Assembly: GCA_905210905.1 (NCBI GenBank)
Contig: CAJLYQ010000001.1
Location: 1 to 64,000 of the forward strand
Origin: an uncultured Christensenella sp.
GTDB taxonomy: Bacteria; Bacillota; Clostridia; Christensenellales; DTU072
Direction of reading: 5' to 3'
Length of the DNA: 64,000 bases
Shown: positions 45,646 to 53,695 of the stretch, one piece after another
Layout of the letters: every line of letters begins with the position of its first letter
Numbering within the stretch: position 1 is the first letter of the stretch
Translations under genes and position numbers: made by a program
The notes under the pieces: generated by a model
Told to the model about the DNA's origin: nothing
What the model saw: the letters and a program-made list of their open reading frames with translations, nothing else
The model's database searches: none

Positions 45646-45728
45646 AGCATATCTCCGTCGTTTTCTTTGCGGCTGAACCGCCTTGCGAGCAAAAAGAGTA
45701 TAGTATCCCCCTTTTTATTCGCACACCC

Positions 45729-45757
45729 ATTATACATTACGCGTACGCAAAAGTCAA
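45729..45757 (-). promoter_or_regulatory. promoter of the giant lipoprotein gene
   Basis: Minus strand TTGACT (45752-45757), exactly 17 bp, TATAAT (45729-45734). Predicted transcription start near 45722, giving a leader of about 77 nt that contains a small hairpin (GCGG-CTGAA-CCGC on the plus strand, 45669-45681) and GGAG before the ATG. This is one of the best sigma-A matches in the window. Confidence 0.85.
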
Positions 45758-45789
45758 CGCGCTTCTTGTATATAAATAATATTTAAGAC

Positions 45790-46030
45790 GCAGTTAAGGT
45801 TTCTTTTTCCCTGCTTTTTCCCTTTCCCTCGTAGTTTTTCTTTCTCCGCTCCCGATTTGTCGTTTCCGCCGCTTCGCTTTCCCCGCTTTTTCCGCTCTTT
45901 CATCGCTCTCGTTTTGTTCCGCACCCTTGCCTTTTTGCCGCGCGGAAACCGCTTTCTGCCGCTCGAAAAAAAATTTCCGATTTTTTTCTTTCGGTCGCGC
46001 CGAGATCGGTTTTTGCTTTTTAAGCGTGGT
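45790..46030. other. pyrimidine-rich intergenic stretch
   Basis: Between the divergent giant gene and the 46212 operon the plus strand is strongly biased to C and T (long runs such as TTTTTCCCTTTCCCTC) with few purines until about 46030. No gene, hairpin or clear promoter was seen in it. The rest of the gap to 46211 is AT-rich with only weak promoter-like matches for the rightward operon. Confidence 0.5.
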
Positions 46031-46211
46031 TTAAGGTTTCTTTAACTCACGTTAGGGTATCCTTAAAACGCTTATAAACTCTTGAGCGCGTTTCGGGCGC
46101 GCAAATAGGAAAACGGAAAGGAAAAATCGTAGATTATTAAGAAACGAGATTTAAGTAAATAAACGAAAGTGCCGTGTTTTACAAACCGAACGGCAAGGGA
46201 GAAAAGAGAAA

Positions 46212-46772
46212 ATGAAAAAGATAATAGCCGTAGTGGGCGACGCTGCGACGGAAGAAGGCGGACTTAAAGAAAAGTTGGCGTTCGAAACGGGCAGGCTGCT
46301 CGTGGAAAACGGTTATCGCGTGCAAAGCGGCGGACTTAAAGGCGTGATGAACGCGGCGTTCAAGGGCGCGCGTTCGGCAAAAAACTACGTCGACGGCGAC
46401 ACCGTGGCGATAGTTCCGTCGTTCGACAGAACCGCCGCAAGCGAACACGCCGATGTGGTAGTCGCCACCGGATTGGATATTTACCGCAACGTAATCGTAG
46501 CGAACGCGGACGCGGTAATCGCCATAGGCGGCGGCGCGGGAACGCTGAGCGAAATGGCTTCGGCGTGGGCGTTGAAACGGCTTATCGTGGCGTACACCGA
46601 CGTGGACGGTTGGTCGGCGAAACTCGCCGGGACGAAAATCGACGGACGGAAAAGATACCCGTCCATACCCGACGACAGAGTTTACGCGGTTTCTTCCGCC
46701 GAAGAGGCGGTCGCTTTGATAAACGAAAAACTGCCGCTTTACACCACGGCATATCAGGGAATAAAAGATTAA
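46212..46772 (+). CDS. TIGR00725-type LOG/DprA-like Rossmann protein
   Basis: A 186-residue cytoplasmic protein of the SLOG superfamily (relatives of cytokinin-activating LOG and of DprA). Seen: an N-terminal strand MKKIIAVVGDA, a GGLKGVMNAAFKGA loop (residues about 41-55) equivalent to the GGxxGxM motif, and GGGAGTLSEMA at 106-116, the variant of PGGxGTxxE that defines the nucleotide- or sugar-phosphate-binding site. Family members of this branch have no well-established substrate; nucleotide sensing or nucleotide 5'-monophosphate hydrolysis is inferred. A GGGAG site precedes the ATG by 9 nt. It is the first gene of a three-gene run with 16-nt and 2-nt gaps, divergent from the giant gene. 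Confidence 0.85.
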   Translation: MKKIIAVVGDAATEEGGLKEKLAFETGRLLVENGYRVQSGGLKGVMNAAFKGARSAKNYVDGDTVAIVPSFDRTAASEHADVVVATGLDIYRNVIVANADAVIAIGGGAGTLSEMASAWALKRLIVAYTDVDGWSAKLAGTKIDGRKRYPSIPDDRVYAVSSAEEAVALINEKLPLYTTAYQGIKD

Positions 46773-46788
46773 GGACGGATAAAAAACA

Positions 46789-47583
46789 ATGAAATACACG
46801 CACGTTTTTTGGGACTGGAACGGCACTTTGCTCGACGATCTGGATTACTGCATCGACGTGGTAAACGTTTCTCTCTCTTCCAGGGGAATGAATATTATGA
46901 CGAAAGAAACGTATCATAAACTTTTCCGTTTCCCCATAAAAGACTATTACCGGGATTTGGGTTTTGACTTCGAAAAGGACAGTTACGACGATCTTGCGGT
47001 CGAGTTTAACTCCAACTACGCTCTTTACGACGACAAACTTTCGCTCAGAAAACACGCTAAGGAAGTGCTTGCCGTTTTTCGCGGCAAAAAAATTCCGCAG
47101 TACATACTCAGCGCGAGCGAAAGGGTCGTGCTTGAAACCGCTCTCGCCCGTTACGGCATAGACGGTTATTTCGAAAAAGTTTTATGCACGGACAACGTGC
47201 TTGCCGAAGGAAAAATTTCTTACGGTAAAAAATTCGTCGACACTTTGCCCGTCGACAGAAAAATTCTTCTTGTCGGCGACACCGAACACGATATCGAAAC
47301 CGCCGAGGCGATCGGAGCGGACGTCGTTCTCGTTAAAGGCGGACATACTTCGGACGAAAAACTCTCTACGCTCGGCGTTAAAGTAATCTCCGACCTGCAC
47401 GAACTGTATCCTATTATTCTCGGAGAAACGGTTTCCCCTGCGAAAATCAAACCGCCGATGACCGCCGCCGAGGCGGAAAAACGCTCGTTCGACATAAACG
47501 AAGCCGAGCCGAAGAATTTCCGCACGAGATACAAAGATTTTTACGACGACTTAAAAAACACCAACAAAACGGAAGACTGGTAA
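46789..47583 (+). CDS. HAD-family hydrolase (phosphoglycolate phosphatase-like)
   Basis: A 264-residue cytoplasmic phosphatase. Motif I is DWNGTLLDD with D9 as nucleophile; the second acidic position is Asn (DxN instead of DxD), as in a known subgroup of clostridial HAD proteins, which may weaken general acid catalysis. Other visible motifs are motif II LSAS (about 106-109), a lysine after GK for motif III, and GDTEHDIETA (D164, D168) for motif IV with Mg2+ ligands. An alpha-helical cap lies between motifs I and II. A charged C-terminal extension of about 45 residues beyond the HAD core is unusual. The substrate is unknown: a phosphorylated sugar or glycolate is the family default. Confidence 0.85.
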   Translation: MKYTHVFWDWNGTLLDDLDYCIDVVNVSLSSRGMNIMTKETYHKLFRFPIKDYYRDLGFDFEKDSYDDLAVEFNSNYALYDDKLSLRKHAKEVLAVFRGKKIPQYILSASERVVLETALARYGIDGYFEKVLCTDNVLAEGKISYGKKFVDTLPVDRKILLVGDTEHDIETAEAIGADVVLVKGGHTSDEKLSTLGVKVISDLHELYPIILGETVSPAKIKPPMTAAEAEKRSFDINEAEPKNFRTRYKDFYDDLKNTNKTEDW

Positions 47584-47585
47584 GA

Positions 47586-49073
47586 ATGCGTTATTTAAGC
47601 GGCAGGGCCGCGCCGAGAATTATTTCGCTCGTTTTGCTTGCGGGCTTTTTTCTCATCGTTTCCGTTTTCCTTATCCGTCCGCAATCCGCGGCATTCGCAG
47701 ACGAACGCTCCGATTTTTCGGCGGTTCTTCCGACTTCGTTCGATCTCGTTTACGACGGACGCGAACGCACGATTTCCCCCGTTCTGACGGGTTTTTCCGT
47801 AAACGCCGAATTCTCCTGGACAAAAAACGGAAAAACGTTTTCTTCTTCGCCTTTTATCACGGTTAAAAACGCGTCCGACAGCGGCGAATACGTCCTTACG
47901 GTTACGGAAAACGGCAAAACTTACGTCGACGGCACGGTGGTTAAAATCAGTCCTAAGCACATAAAAGCGAAAATAGGCACGTTCGTATGTTTTTACGGAG
48001 AAGAGCCGTCTTTGCCGGAATACGAACTCCTTTCTTCCCCTGCTTACGGCGACGACGAAGACTCGATAGGTTTCTTTCTCGAACCCGTTAAACCGACGGG
48101 CGCAGGTACGTACGAAATACGCGCCTATTGCCGAAACGAGAACTATTACACCAACGCGACAGGCTCGATAACCGTACTTAAAAAGGCGGTAAAAACGAAG
48201 GTTAATTTTCCGCCCGTCTTGCTGATAACGCGCGGAGAAACGCTTAAATTTACCTTTACTTCGGACGGATTCGTCGGCTCGGACGACGCGGCGGTAACCG
48301 TTATGTATCACAAACTGAACGAGCGCGGCGTGCCGGGTATCGGCAACGAAGAAATCACTAGTTCGGGCAGATACGTGCTTACCGCGTTTTTTAACGAACC
48401 GCAAAAAAACTACGAACTTTCTCTCGACGAGTTTTCTCGCGAAATTATGGTTTATCCGAGAGAAAAAGAAGTTAACGGTATCGAGATTTTTATCGAAAAC
48501 GGTTTCGTTCCGTCGGTAAATTGCGACGTGGTTTATCTCGATAAAGAGAATTACGCAAAGCAGTACGAAAGACCTCTCGATCTTCAGCTAGTGTACGACG
48601 CTTTCGCCGTGGACTTTCACCGGACAAGCGAGGGTAAAATGGAAGTAAGGGTTCCCGTAATTGACGAAAGAAGTTACTATACTGTCGCTTTCGTTTCGTA
48701 CGACGATACCCTTAAATATATGCCGTGCGAAATAAAAGACGGTTTCGTCACGTTTGAAGTAAGCACCGCTCACACGGTTTTTATTCTATGGAAAGACAAG
48801 GATTACCGACCCTACGCGCTTGCTTGCGTATTGCTTGCTTTGCTCCTGGTTTCGCTCGTTTTCATATTTATAAAAACTTACAAAAAATACAAATCTCTTA
48901 AATTTTCCGCTTATTCGTTTTTACCGCTTATCGGCGCAGGTTCTATCGCACGTAACTCGGTATACTTCTTCGCTTTTTCGGCGATTGCGCTCGGTTTTGC
49001 GTGTCTTGTTTTTGCCGTTGCGACGGTTGTCGTCAACGCTCGGATACGCTTTTTGCGCAAGAAAGGCAAGTAG
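47586..49073 (+). CDS. secreted MBG/Ig-like domain membrane protein
   Basis: A 495-residue protein with a signal peptide (hydrophobic stretch IISLVLLAGFFLIVSVFLI, cleavage near AAFADE). Extracellular beta-rich domains follow: an Ig-like domain FDLVYDGRERTISPVLTG (about 50-125), an MBG-like domain with FYGEEPSLPEYEL and GAGTYEIRAY (about 126-205), and two less clear beta domains. Two C-terminal membrane helices (about 400-425 and 455-480) anchor it, with a basic tail RIRFLRKKGK. Likely a cell-surface structural protein. It begins 2 nt after the HAD gene, so it is translationally coupled, and its site GGAAGA is weak. Being next to the giant surface lipoprotein suggests a shared envelope role, but the two are divergently transcribed and no functional link is shown. 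Confidence 0.75.
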   Translation: MRYLSGRAAPRIISLVLLAGFFLIVSVFLIRPQSAAFADERSDFSAVLPTSFDLVYDGRERTISPVLTGFSVNAEFSWTKNGKTFSSSPFITVKNASDSGEYVLTVTENGKTYVDGTVVKISPKHIKAKIGTFVCFYGEEPSLPEYELLSSPAYGDDEDSIGFFLEPVKPTGAGTYEIRAYCRNENYYTNATGSITVLKKAVKTKVNFPPVLLITRGETLKFTFTSDGFVGSDDAAVTVMYHKLNERGVPGIGNEEITSSGRYVLTAFFNEPQKNYELSLDEFSREIMVYPREKEVNGIEIFIENGFVPSVNCDVVYLDKENYAKQYERPLDLQLVYDAFAVDFHRTSEGKMEVRVPVIDERSYYTVAFVSYDDTLKYMPCEIKDGFVTFEVSTAHTVFILWKDKDYRPYALACVLLALLLVSLVFIFIKTYKKYKSLKFSAYSFLPLIGAGSIARNSVYFFAFSAIALGFACLVFAVATVVVNARIRFLRKKGK

Positions 49074-49107
49074 GGAAAGTTTTGTTTTTTCTTTTATTAA
49101 AAAGTAA

Positions 49108-49136
49108 TTGCAAAAATCGGTTAAAAGTGTTACCAT
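49108..49136 (+). promoter_or_regulatory. promoter of the alcohol dehydrogenase gene
   Basis: TTGCAA (49108-49113), 17-bp spacer, extended -10 TGTTACCAT (TACCAT at 49131-49136). The leader of about 40 nt carries the perfect palindrome AAGGAATTCCTT (49150-49161), a possible operator, and GGAGG before the ATG. Confidence 0.6.
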
Positions 49137-49182
49137 TTATAAATAAAAAAAGGAATTCCTTATATAGATTTTCGGAGGTCTT

Positions 49183-50400
49183 ATGAATATTTTTGAAAAA
49201 GGCTATTGCAGAGTTTATCAGGCAGGAATGAGAGTAGGAATGAAAATTCTTAACTTCCGCGAACCGGTCATAATCAACGGTCTCGACAAACTCCCCGACG
49301 CCGTGGTTAAAGAAGGTCTCGGTTCGGTTCTCATCGTTACCGACGACGTTTTGCACAACAAACTTCACTTAATCGACGGACTTAAACAAGGTTTGGAAGA
49401 GAAAGGCGTAAAATACTGCGTTTTCGATAAAACCGTACCCAACCCGACCATTCCCAACATCGAAGAAGCGTACGCTATGTACAAAGAAAACGCTTGCGAA
49501 GGCATCATCGCTTTCGGCGGCGGTTCTCCGATGGACTGCGCGAAAGGCGTAGGCTGCAGAGTCGCTCGTCCCAACAAGACGATTCCGCAAATGAAAGGCA
49601 CGCTTAAAGTACGCAAAAAACTCCCCACGATTTTCGCTATCCCCACGACTAGCGGAACGGGCAGCGAAGCGACGGTTGCGGCGGTTGTTTCCAACCCCGA
49701 AACCCACGAAAAATATCCTATCAACGACCCCGTGCTTATTCCTAAATACGCCGTGCTCGACCCGACGCTTACGCTCGGATTGCCCAAGCACATTACGTCT
49801 ACCACGGGTATGGACGCTCTTACCCACGCGGTTGAAGCCTACATCGGCAAAAGCACGACCGACCAGACCCGCGCTTGGTGCGTAAAAGCGACCAAACTTA
49901 TTTTCGAAAACCTTAAAGACGTTTACGACGACGGCACGAACCTTAAAAAACGTAAAAATATGCAATGGGCGTCGTTCTATGCGGGCGAAGCGTTCACCCG
50001 TTCTTACGTAGGTTACGTTCACTCCATCGCGCACACGCTCGGCGGAATGTACGGAGTACCGCACGGTCTTGCCAACGCGGTTATTCTTCCCCACGTTCTC
50101 GACTACTTCGGTTCCAGCATTTACCGCCCCCTTGCCGAACTTGCCAACGCGGTAGGCATTAAGGGCGCAAACGACGAAGTGAAAGCGAAAGCGTTTATCC
50201 GCGCGATAAAAGAAATGAACGAATATATGCAGATCCCGACCCAAATCAAGGGTATCAAGGAAGAAGACATTCCGACGATGGTAGCGCGTTCTCTCAAAGA
50301 AGCAAATCCGCTCTACCCCGTACCGAAGTTTATGGGCAAGGAAGAAATGACCGCTATGTACCACGAAATTATGGCTCCGGCGGAAGAAGAAACGAAATAA
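49183..50400 (+). CDS. iron-containing (type III) alcohol dehydrogenase
   Basis: NAD(P)H-dependent interconversion of alcohols and aldehydes, in the cytoplasm. The 405-residue length is normal for the family. The N-terminal Rossmann-like domain carries GGGSPMDCAK (112-121), the family's nucleotide-binding motif, and TTSGTGSE lies at about 157-164. The C-terminal helical domain supplies the metal ligands: D211 and H215 in MDALTHAVEAY, and H280 and H294 (spacing 14, as in FucO) in HSIAHTLGGMYGVPHG. The start follows GGAGG by 5 nt. The gene is monocistronic with its own promoter and a strong terminator. Substrate (ethanol, butanol, 1,2-propanediol or another) cannot be told from sequence; a fermentative redox-balancing role is typical in Clostridia. 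Confidence 0.94.
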   Translation: MNIFEKGYCRVYQAGMRVGMKILNFREPVIINGLDKLPDAVVKEGLGSVLIVTDDVLHNKLHLIDGLKQGLEEKGVKYCVFDKTVPNPTIPNIEEAYAMYKENACEGIIAFGGGSPMDCAKGVGCRVARPNKTIPQMKGTLKVRKKLPTIFAIPTTSGTGSEATVAAVVSNPETHEKYPINDPVLIPKYAVLDPTLTLGLPKHITSTTGMDALTHAVEAYIGKSTTDQTRAWCVKATKLIFENLKDVYDDGTNLKKRKNMQWASFYAGEAFTRSYVGYVHSIAHTLGGMYGVPHGLANAVILPHVLDYFGSSIYRPLAELANAVGIKGANDEVKAKAFIRAIKEMNEYMQIPTQIKGIKEEDIPTMVARSLKEANPLYPVPKFMGKEEMTAMYHEIMAPAEEETK

Positions 50401-50426
50401 GTTTTTATAAAACGAACAAAAAAATT

Positions 50427-50458
50427 AAAACGGTTCTTACGGACCGTTTTATTTTTTT
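50427..50458 (+). terminator. Rho-independent terminator of the alcohol dehydrogenase gene
   Basis: A 10-bp stem AAAACGGTTC / GGACCGTTTT (one G-T pair) with loop TTAC, then ATTTTTTT, 26 nt after the stop codon. Confidence 0.9.
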
Positions 50459-50501
50459 CCCGCCCTTTTTCTTTTGTGCGGTTTTTATACCGTAATAACA
50501 A

Positions 50502-50530
50502 TTGATATTTTCCTCGATTGAGTGTAAAAT
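50502..50530 (+). promoter_or_regulatory. promoter of the tilS-hpt-cca operon
   Basis: TTGATA (50502-50507), 17-bp spacer, TAAAAT (50525-50530). The tilS ATG (50537) lies only 6 nt after the -10 box, where transcription normally starts, so the mRNA would be leaderless or nearly so. No Shine-Dalgarno site precedes the ATG. Confidence 0.75.
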
Positions 50531-50536
50531 AGTCGT

Positions 50537-51808
50537 ATGGAATTAGTCGTGGAAAAATACGCCGGGAAAATAGGCGTTGCGGTAAGCGGCGGCATCGACA
50601 GTATGTGCCTTTTACACGCGTTCTGTCTGGCAGGGCAGGACGTGCTTGCGATAAACGTAGAACACGGCATACGCGGCGAAACTTCCCTTCGCGACACCGA
50701 CTTCGTTCGGGCTTACTGCAAACTCAACAACGTTCCTTTCGTGACGCGCTCGGTAGACGCGCTTAACTCCTGCCTTAGCGGCGAAAGCGTGGAAACCTGC
50801 GCTCGCAGACTGCGTTACGCATTTTTCGACGAACTTCTTTCTTCCGGCACCGTAACAAAAATCGCGCTTGCGCACCACGCCGACGACAACGCGGAAACCG
50901 TTCTTATGCGTATCTTCCGCGGAACGGGCATACACGGCTTGGGCGGTATTACCGACCGCGACGACTTTATTCGCCCGTTTATCCGTTACACCCGTAAACA
51001 AATCGAAAAATACGCTTCTGTTCATTCCGTTCCTTTCGTCACCGACGAAACCAACCTTTCTTCCGACTACACGCGCAACTATATAAGAAACGAACTTATG
51101 CCGGTAATAAACGCCCGTTTTCCCGACGCGGAAGCGGCGATCGCAAGGCTTTCCGAATGCGCTCTCGAAACCGACGAGTACTTGTCTTCCCTTTGTCCCA
51201 AAGCGGAAAAACTCCCGTACGGCGCACGCTTAAAGTCCTTTTTCGGATTACCGAAAATCATACAAAAGTATTCCGTAATGCTTGCTGTTAAACAACTCGG
51301 CTTTCTTCAGGATTTTGAGGCAAGACACGTGGAAGCGGTATGCTCGTTGTCGGAAAAACCCAACAACACTTCGATCGATTTACCGTTTAACCTCGTTTGC
51401 GTCAGGTACGGCGACGGAATAATTATCACGGAACGCACCCCGGAGGCGTTTCCGCCCGCAGCCTTCGGCGAGGACGGTGTTTACGCGTTTGGCGGCAGCC
51501 GTTATTTCGTCCGCAAGGGAAGCGGCATTATCAAGGGCGCGTCGCTTGACGGCGACAGGCTGCCGGACAAGTGCGTCGTACGCACGAGAAGAGACGGCGA
51601 CGTCTTCAAACGCGTAAACGGGAAAAGAAAACTTCTCGGCGATTATCTTAACGACCTTAAACTGTCCAAACCCGAAAAAGACTCGCTTTTGGTACTGGCA
51701 AAAGACAGCGAAATATATGCGGTCCTCGGAGTGGAAACCGCGGATTCGGTAAAAATTACGGACGATACCGTTAATATACTTCACATTATCAGGGAGCAAA
51801 TCAAATGA
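50537..51808 (+). CDS. tilS: tRNA(Ile)-lysidine synthase
   Basis: Converts C34 of the tRNA-Ile CAU anticodon to lysidine with ATP and lysine, needed for AUA decoding. The 423-residue length is typical. The N-type ATP pyrophosphatase P-loop is SGGIDS (17-22), and HHADDNAETVLMR with GIHGLGGI follows the family pattern. The C-terminal TilS domain (about 340-420) is seen as RTRRDGDVFKRVNGKRKLLGDYLNDLK. Only 16 residues precede the P-loop, which is short but acceptable. It is the first gene of an operon in which hpt overlaps by 4 nt (ATGA), cca overlaps hpt by 11 nt and the HD gene overlaps cca by 16 nt. An essential gene in most bacteria. Confidence 0.95.
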   Translation: MELVVEKYAGKIGVAVSGGIDSMCLLHAFCLAGQDVLAINVEHGIRGETSLRDTDFVRAYCKLNNVPFVTRSVDALNSCLSGESVETCARRLRYAFFDELLSSGTVTKIALAHHADDNAETVLMRIFRGTGIHGLGGITDRDDFIRPFIRYTRKQIEKYASVHSVPFVTDETNLSSDYTRNYIRNELMPVINARFPDAEAAIARLSECALETDEYLSSLCPKAEKLPYGARLKSFFGLPKIIQKYSVMLAVKQLGFLQDFEARHVEAVCSLSEKPNNTSIDLPFNLVCVRYGDGIIITERTPEAFPPAAFGEDGVYAFGGSRYFVRKGSGIIKGASLDGDRLPDKCVVRTRRDGDVFKRVNGKRKLLGDYLNDLKLSKPEKDSLLVLAKDSEIYAVLGVETADSVKITDDTVNILHIIREQIK

Positions 51809-52341
51809 AAAACGACATTGCAAAAGTACTGTTTACCAGAGAAGAAATCGAAAAAAGAGTGTGCGAACTTGCCGCGGAAATCAACCGCGACTATGCCGGC
51901 GAAGAAATCATTTTTATCGGAATTCTCCGCGGAAGTTGCTACTTTCTTTGCGACTTAACCCGTCACGTCGAAGAATCGGCTTATATCGAGTTTATGTCCG
52001 TTTCCAGTTACAAAGGCACGAAATCCAGCGGAGAAGTAAGAATAAACACCGACATCTCGATGCCGATCGAAGGTAAAAACGTAATAATCGTCGAAGACAT
52101 CATCGACACTGGTTCTACCCTCGCTTACCTTAAACGAATTATGCTCGAACGCCGCCCCAAATCTTTCAAAATCTGCACTCTTCTAGACAAACCGTCGAGA
52201 AGAAAGGTTGAAATAGAAGGCGACTACGTCGGTTTTACCGTCCCAGACGAATTCGTAGTCGGTTACGGTCTCGATTACAACCAAAAATATCGTAACTATC
52301 CCCATATAGGAGTGCTTAAACCCGAAATATATGAAGATTAA
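51805..52341 (+). CDS. hpt: hypoxanthine phosphoribosyltransferase
   Basis: Purine salvage: transfers the phosphoribosyl group of PRPP to hypoxanthine (and usually guanine). The 178-residue protein is of family length. The PRPP-binding loop is VIIVEDIIDTGST (93-105; E97 and D98 acidic pair), GILRGSCYF (near 38-46) forms the pyrophosphate loop, and the DEFVVGYGLDYNQKYRNYPHIG block near the C-terminus is the HPRT signature. The start ATG overlaps the tilS stop and follows AGGGAG inside tilS. The tilS-hpt order is widely conserved in Bacillota (there usually followed by ftsH, here by cca). Confidence 0.96.
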   Translation: MKNDIAKVLFTREEIEKRVCELAAEINRDYAGEEIIFIGILRGSCYFLCDLTRHVEESAYIEFMSVSSYKGTKSSGEVRINTDISMPIEGKNVIIVEDIIDTGSTLAYLKRIMLERRPKSFKICTLLDKPSRRKVEIEGDYVGFTVPDEFVVGYGLDYNQKYRNYPHIGVLKPEIYED

Positions 52342-53695
52342 ATTCGACGCCGACTTAAAAGAACTTGCGGAACTTTTCCCCGTCCCCCTTTATGCGGTCG
52401 GCGGTTACGTCCGCGACTCTTTACTCGGTTATTCTCCGTGCGACGTGGATATTACGAGCGAACTTCCCCCCGAAGAAGTGAAAAAAATTCTTTCTTCTTC
52501 CCCTTACGAAGTCAAAGACGGAAGTAAAAAACTTCTTACGCTCATAATAAAACGCAACGGAGCAAGTTACGAATACACGGCGTTCCGCTTCGACAGTTAC
52601 GCCGGCGGTCACCGCCCTGCCGTAGTTACGCACTGCACCGATATTGCGGTGGACGCGTCGCGCAGGGACTTTACGGTAAACGCAATTTATTACGACATCA
52701 AACGCGACGAGATCGTCGATCCGTTAAACGGACTAAACGACTTAAAAAACAAGACGTTACGTTCTACGCGCTCGCCGCAGGAAGTTTTTTCCGAAGACGG
52801 ACTTCGCCTTATGCGGCTCGCGCGCTTTGCCGCGAGTCTAGGGTTTACTCCCCTTTGTTCGGTCATTTCGGCGGCAAAGGAAAATCGGTTTTTAATAGAC
52901 GATATCAGCAAAGAGCGCATACGCGACGAACTGGACAAAATCCTTATTGCGGATACCTTTTACGGCGTTAAGGACGCCCAATATTACGGATTAGAACTGC
53001 TTAACGATATAGGCGTGCTTGAAAGAATTTTGCCCGACCTATGCCGCGGAATAGGTATGAACCAACGTTCGGACTTCCACAAATACGACGTGTTCGAACA
53101 CATTCTCCACACGGTAAAAGAAGCAGACAAGGAAGTAAGGCTCGCCGCTTTGATGCACGACGTAGCCAAGCCGTATATGATGATCAACACCGGGTTTTAC
53201 CGCGGTCACGACAAGGAAGGCGGCGTAATGACCCGTCGGATACTGACCGAACTCAGATACCCTGCCGCCGTAGTCGAAGAAACGGCTCGACTCGTGGAAA
53301 ACCATATGTTTAACCTTAGAAACGACGTCCGAGAAAGCACTATGCGAAAATTCCTTTTGCACAACTCGGACATAGCGGAAAAACTCGTTAAACTTAAATA
53401 CGCGGACTACAAAGGCAGCGGACTTGCCGATTACGACACTCTGCAAAGCGCGGACGCAATTACCGCCGAACTGAAAAAAATGAAAGAAGAAGGCGTTCCT
53501 TTTACGGTAAGCGAACTGCTCGTGAACGGAAACGACCTTAAACAGATACCGTCGATACCCGAAAACAAGCGCGGCGAAGCGTTAAACGCGTTGCTAGAAG
53601 AACGGGTTTTGCCGTCTTCACCGCTCACAACGAAAGAAAAACAACTGGATTTCATAAAAAATTACGCACGGAGGCAAAAATGGATTACGGAATAA
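52331..53695 (+). CDS. cca: CCA tRNA nucleotidyltransferase
   Basis: Adds or repairs the 3' CCA of tRNAs. The 454-residue class II enzyme has an N-terminal nucleotidyltransferase head with GGYVRDSLLG (about 23-32) and the metal-binding pair D38 and D40 (DVD). The RRDFTVNAIYY block (about 110-120) and EDGLRLMRLARFAASLGF (about 156-173, neck, base recognition) are seen. An HD domain follows (H276-D277 in LMHDVAKP), giving possible phosphatase or phosphodiesterase activity, and then a C-terminal tail. The start overlaps the end of hpt; the nearest AGGAG is 18 nt away, so translation probably relies on coupling. With tilS it makes this a tRNA-maturation operon. Confidence 0.94.
   Translation: MKIKFDADLKELAELFPVPLYAVGGYVRDSLLGYSPCDVDITSELPPEEVKKILSSSPYEVKDGSKKLLTLIIKRNGASYEYTAFRFDSYAGGHRPAVVTHCTDIAVDASRRDFTVNAIYYDIKRDEIVDPLNGLNDLKNKTLRSTRSPQEVFSEDGLRLMRLARFAASLGFTPLCSVISAAKENRFLIDDISKERIRDELDKILIADTFYGVKDAQYYGLELLNDIGVLERILPDLCRGIGMNQRSDFHKYDVFEHILHTVKEADKEVRLAALMHDVAKPYMMINTGFYRGHDKEGGVMTRRILTELRYPAAVVEETARLVENHMFNLRNDVRESTMRKFLLHNSDIAEKLVKLKYADYKGSGLADYDTLQSADAITAELKKMKEEGVPFTVSELLVNGNDLKQIPSIPENKRGEALNALLEERVLPSSPLTTKEKQLDFIKNYARRQKWITE

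Noticed and set aside
8041..45645. The giant frame as an assembly artefact of tandem repeats
   Set aside because: The units are strongly diverged at DNA level, so a repeat-collapse error is unlikely, and the signal peptide, domain order and single stop are coherent. Read-level proof is still not available to me.
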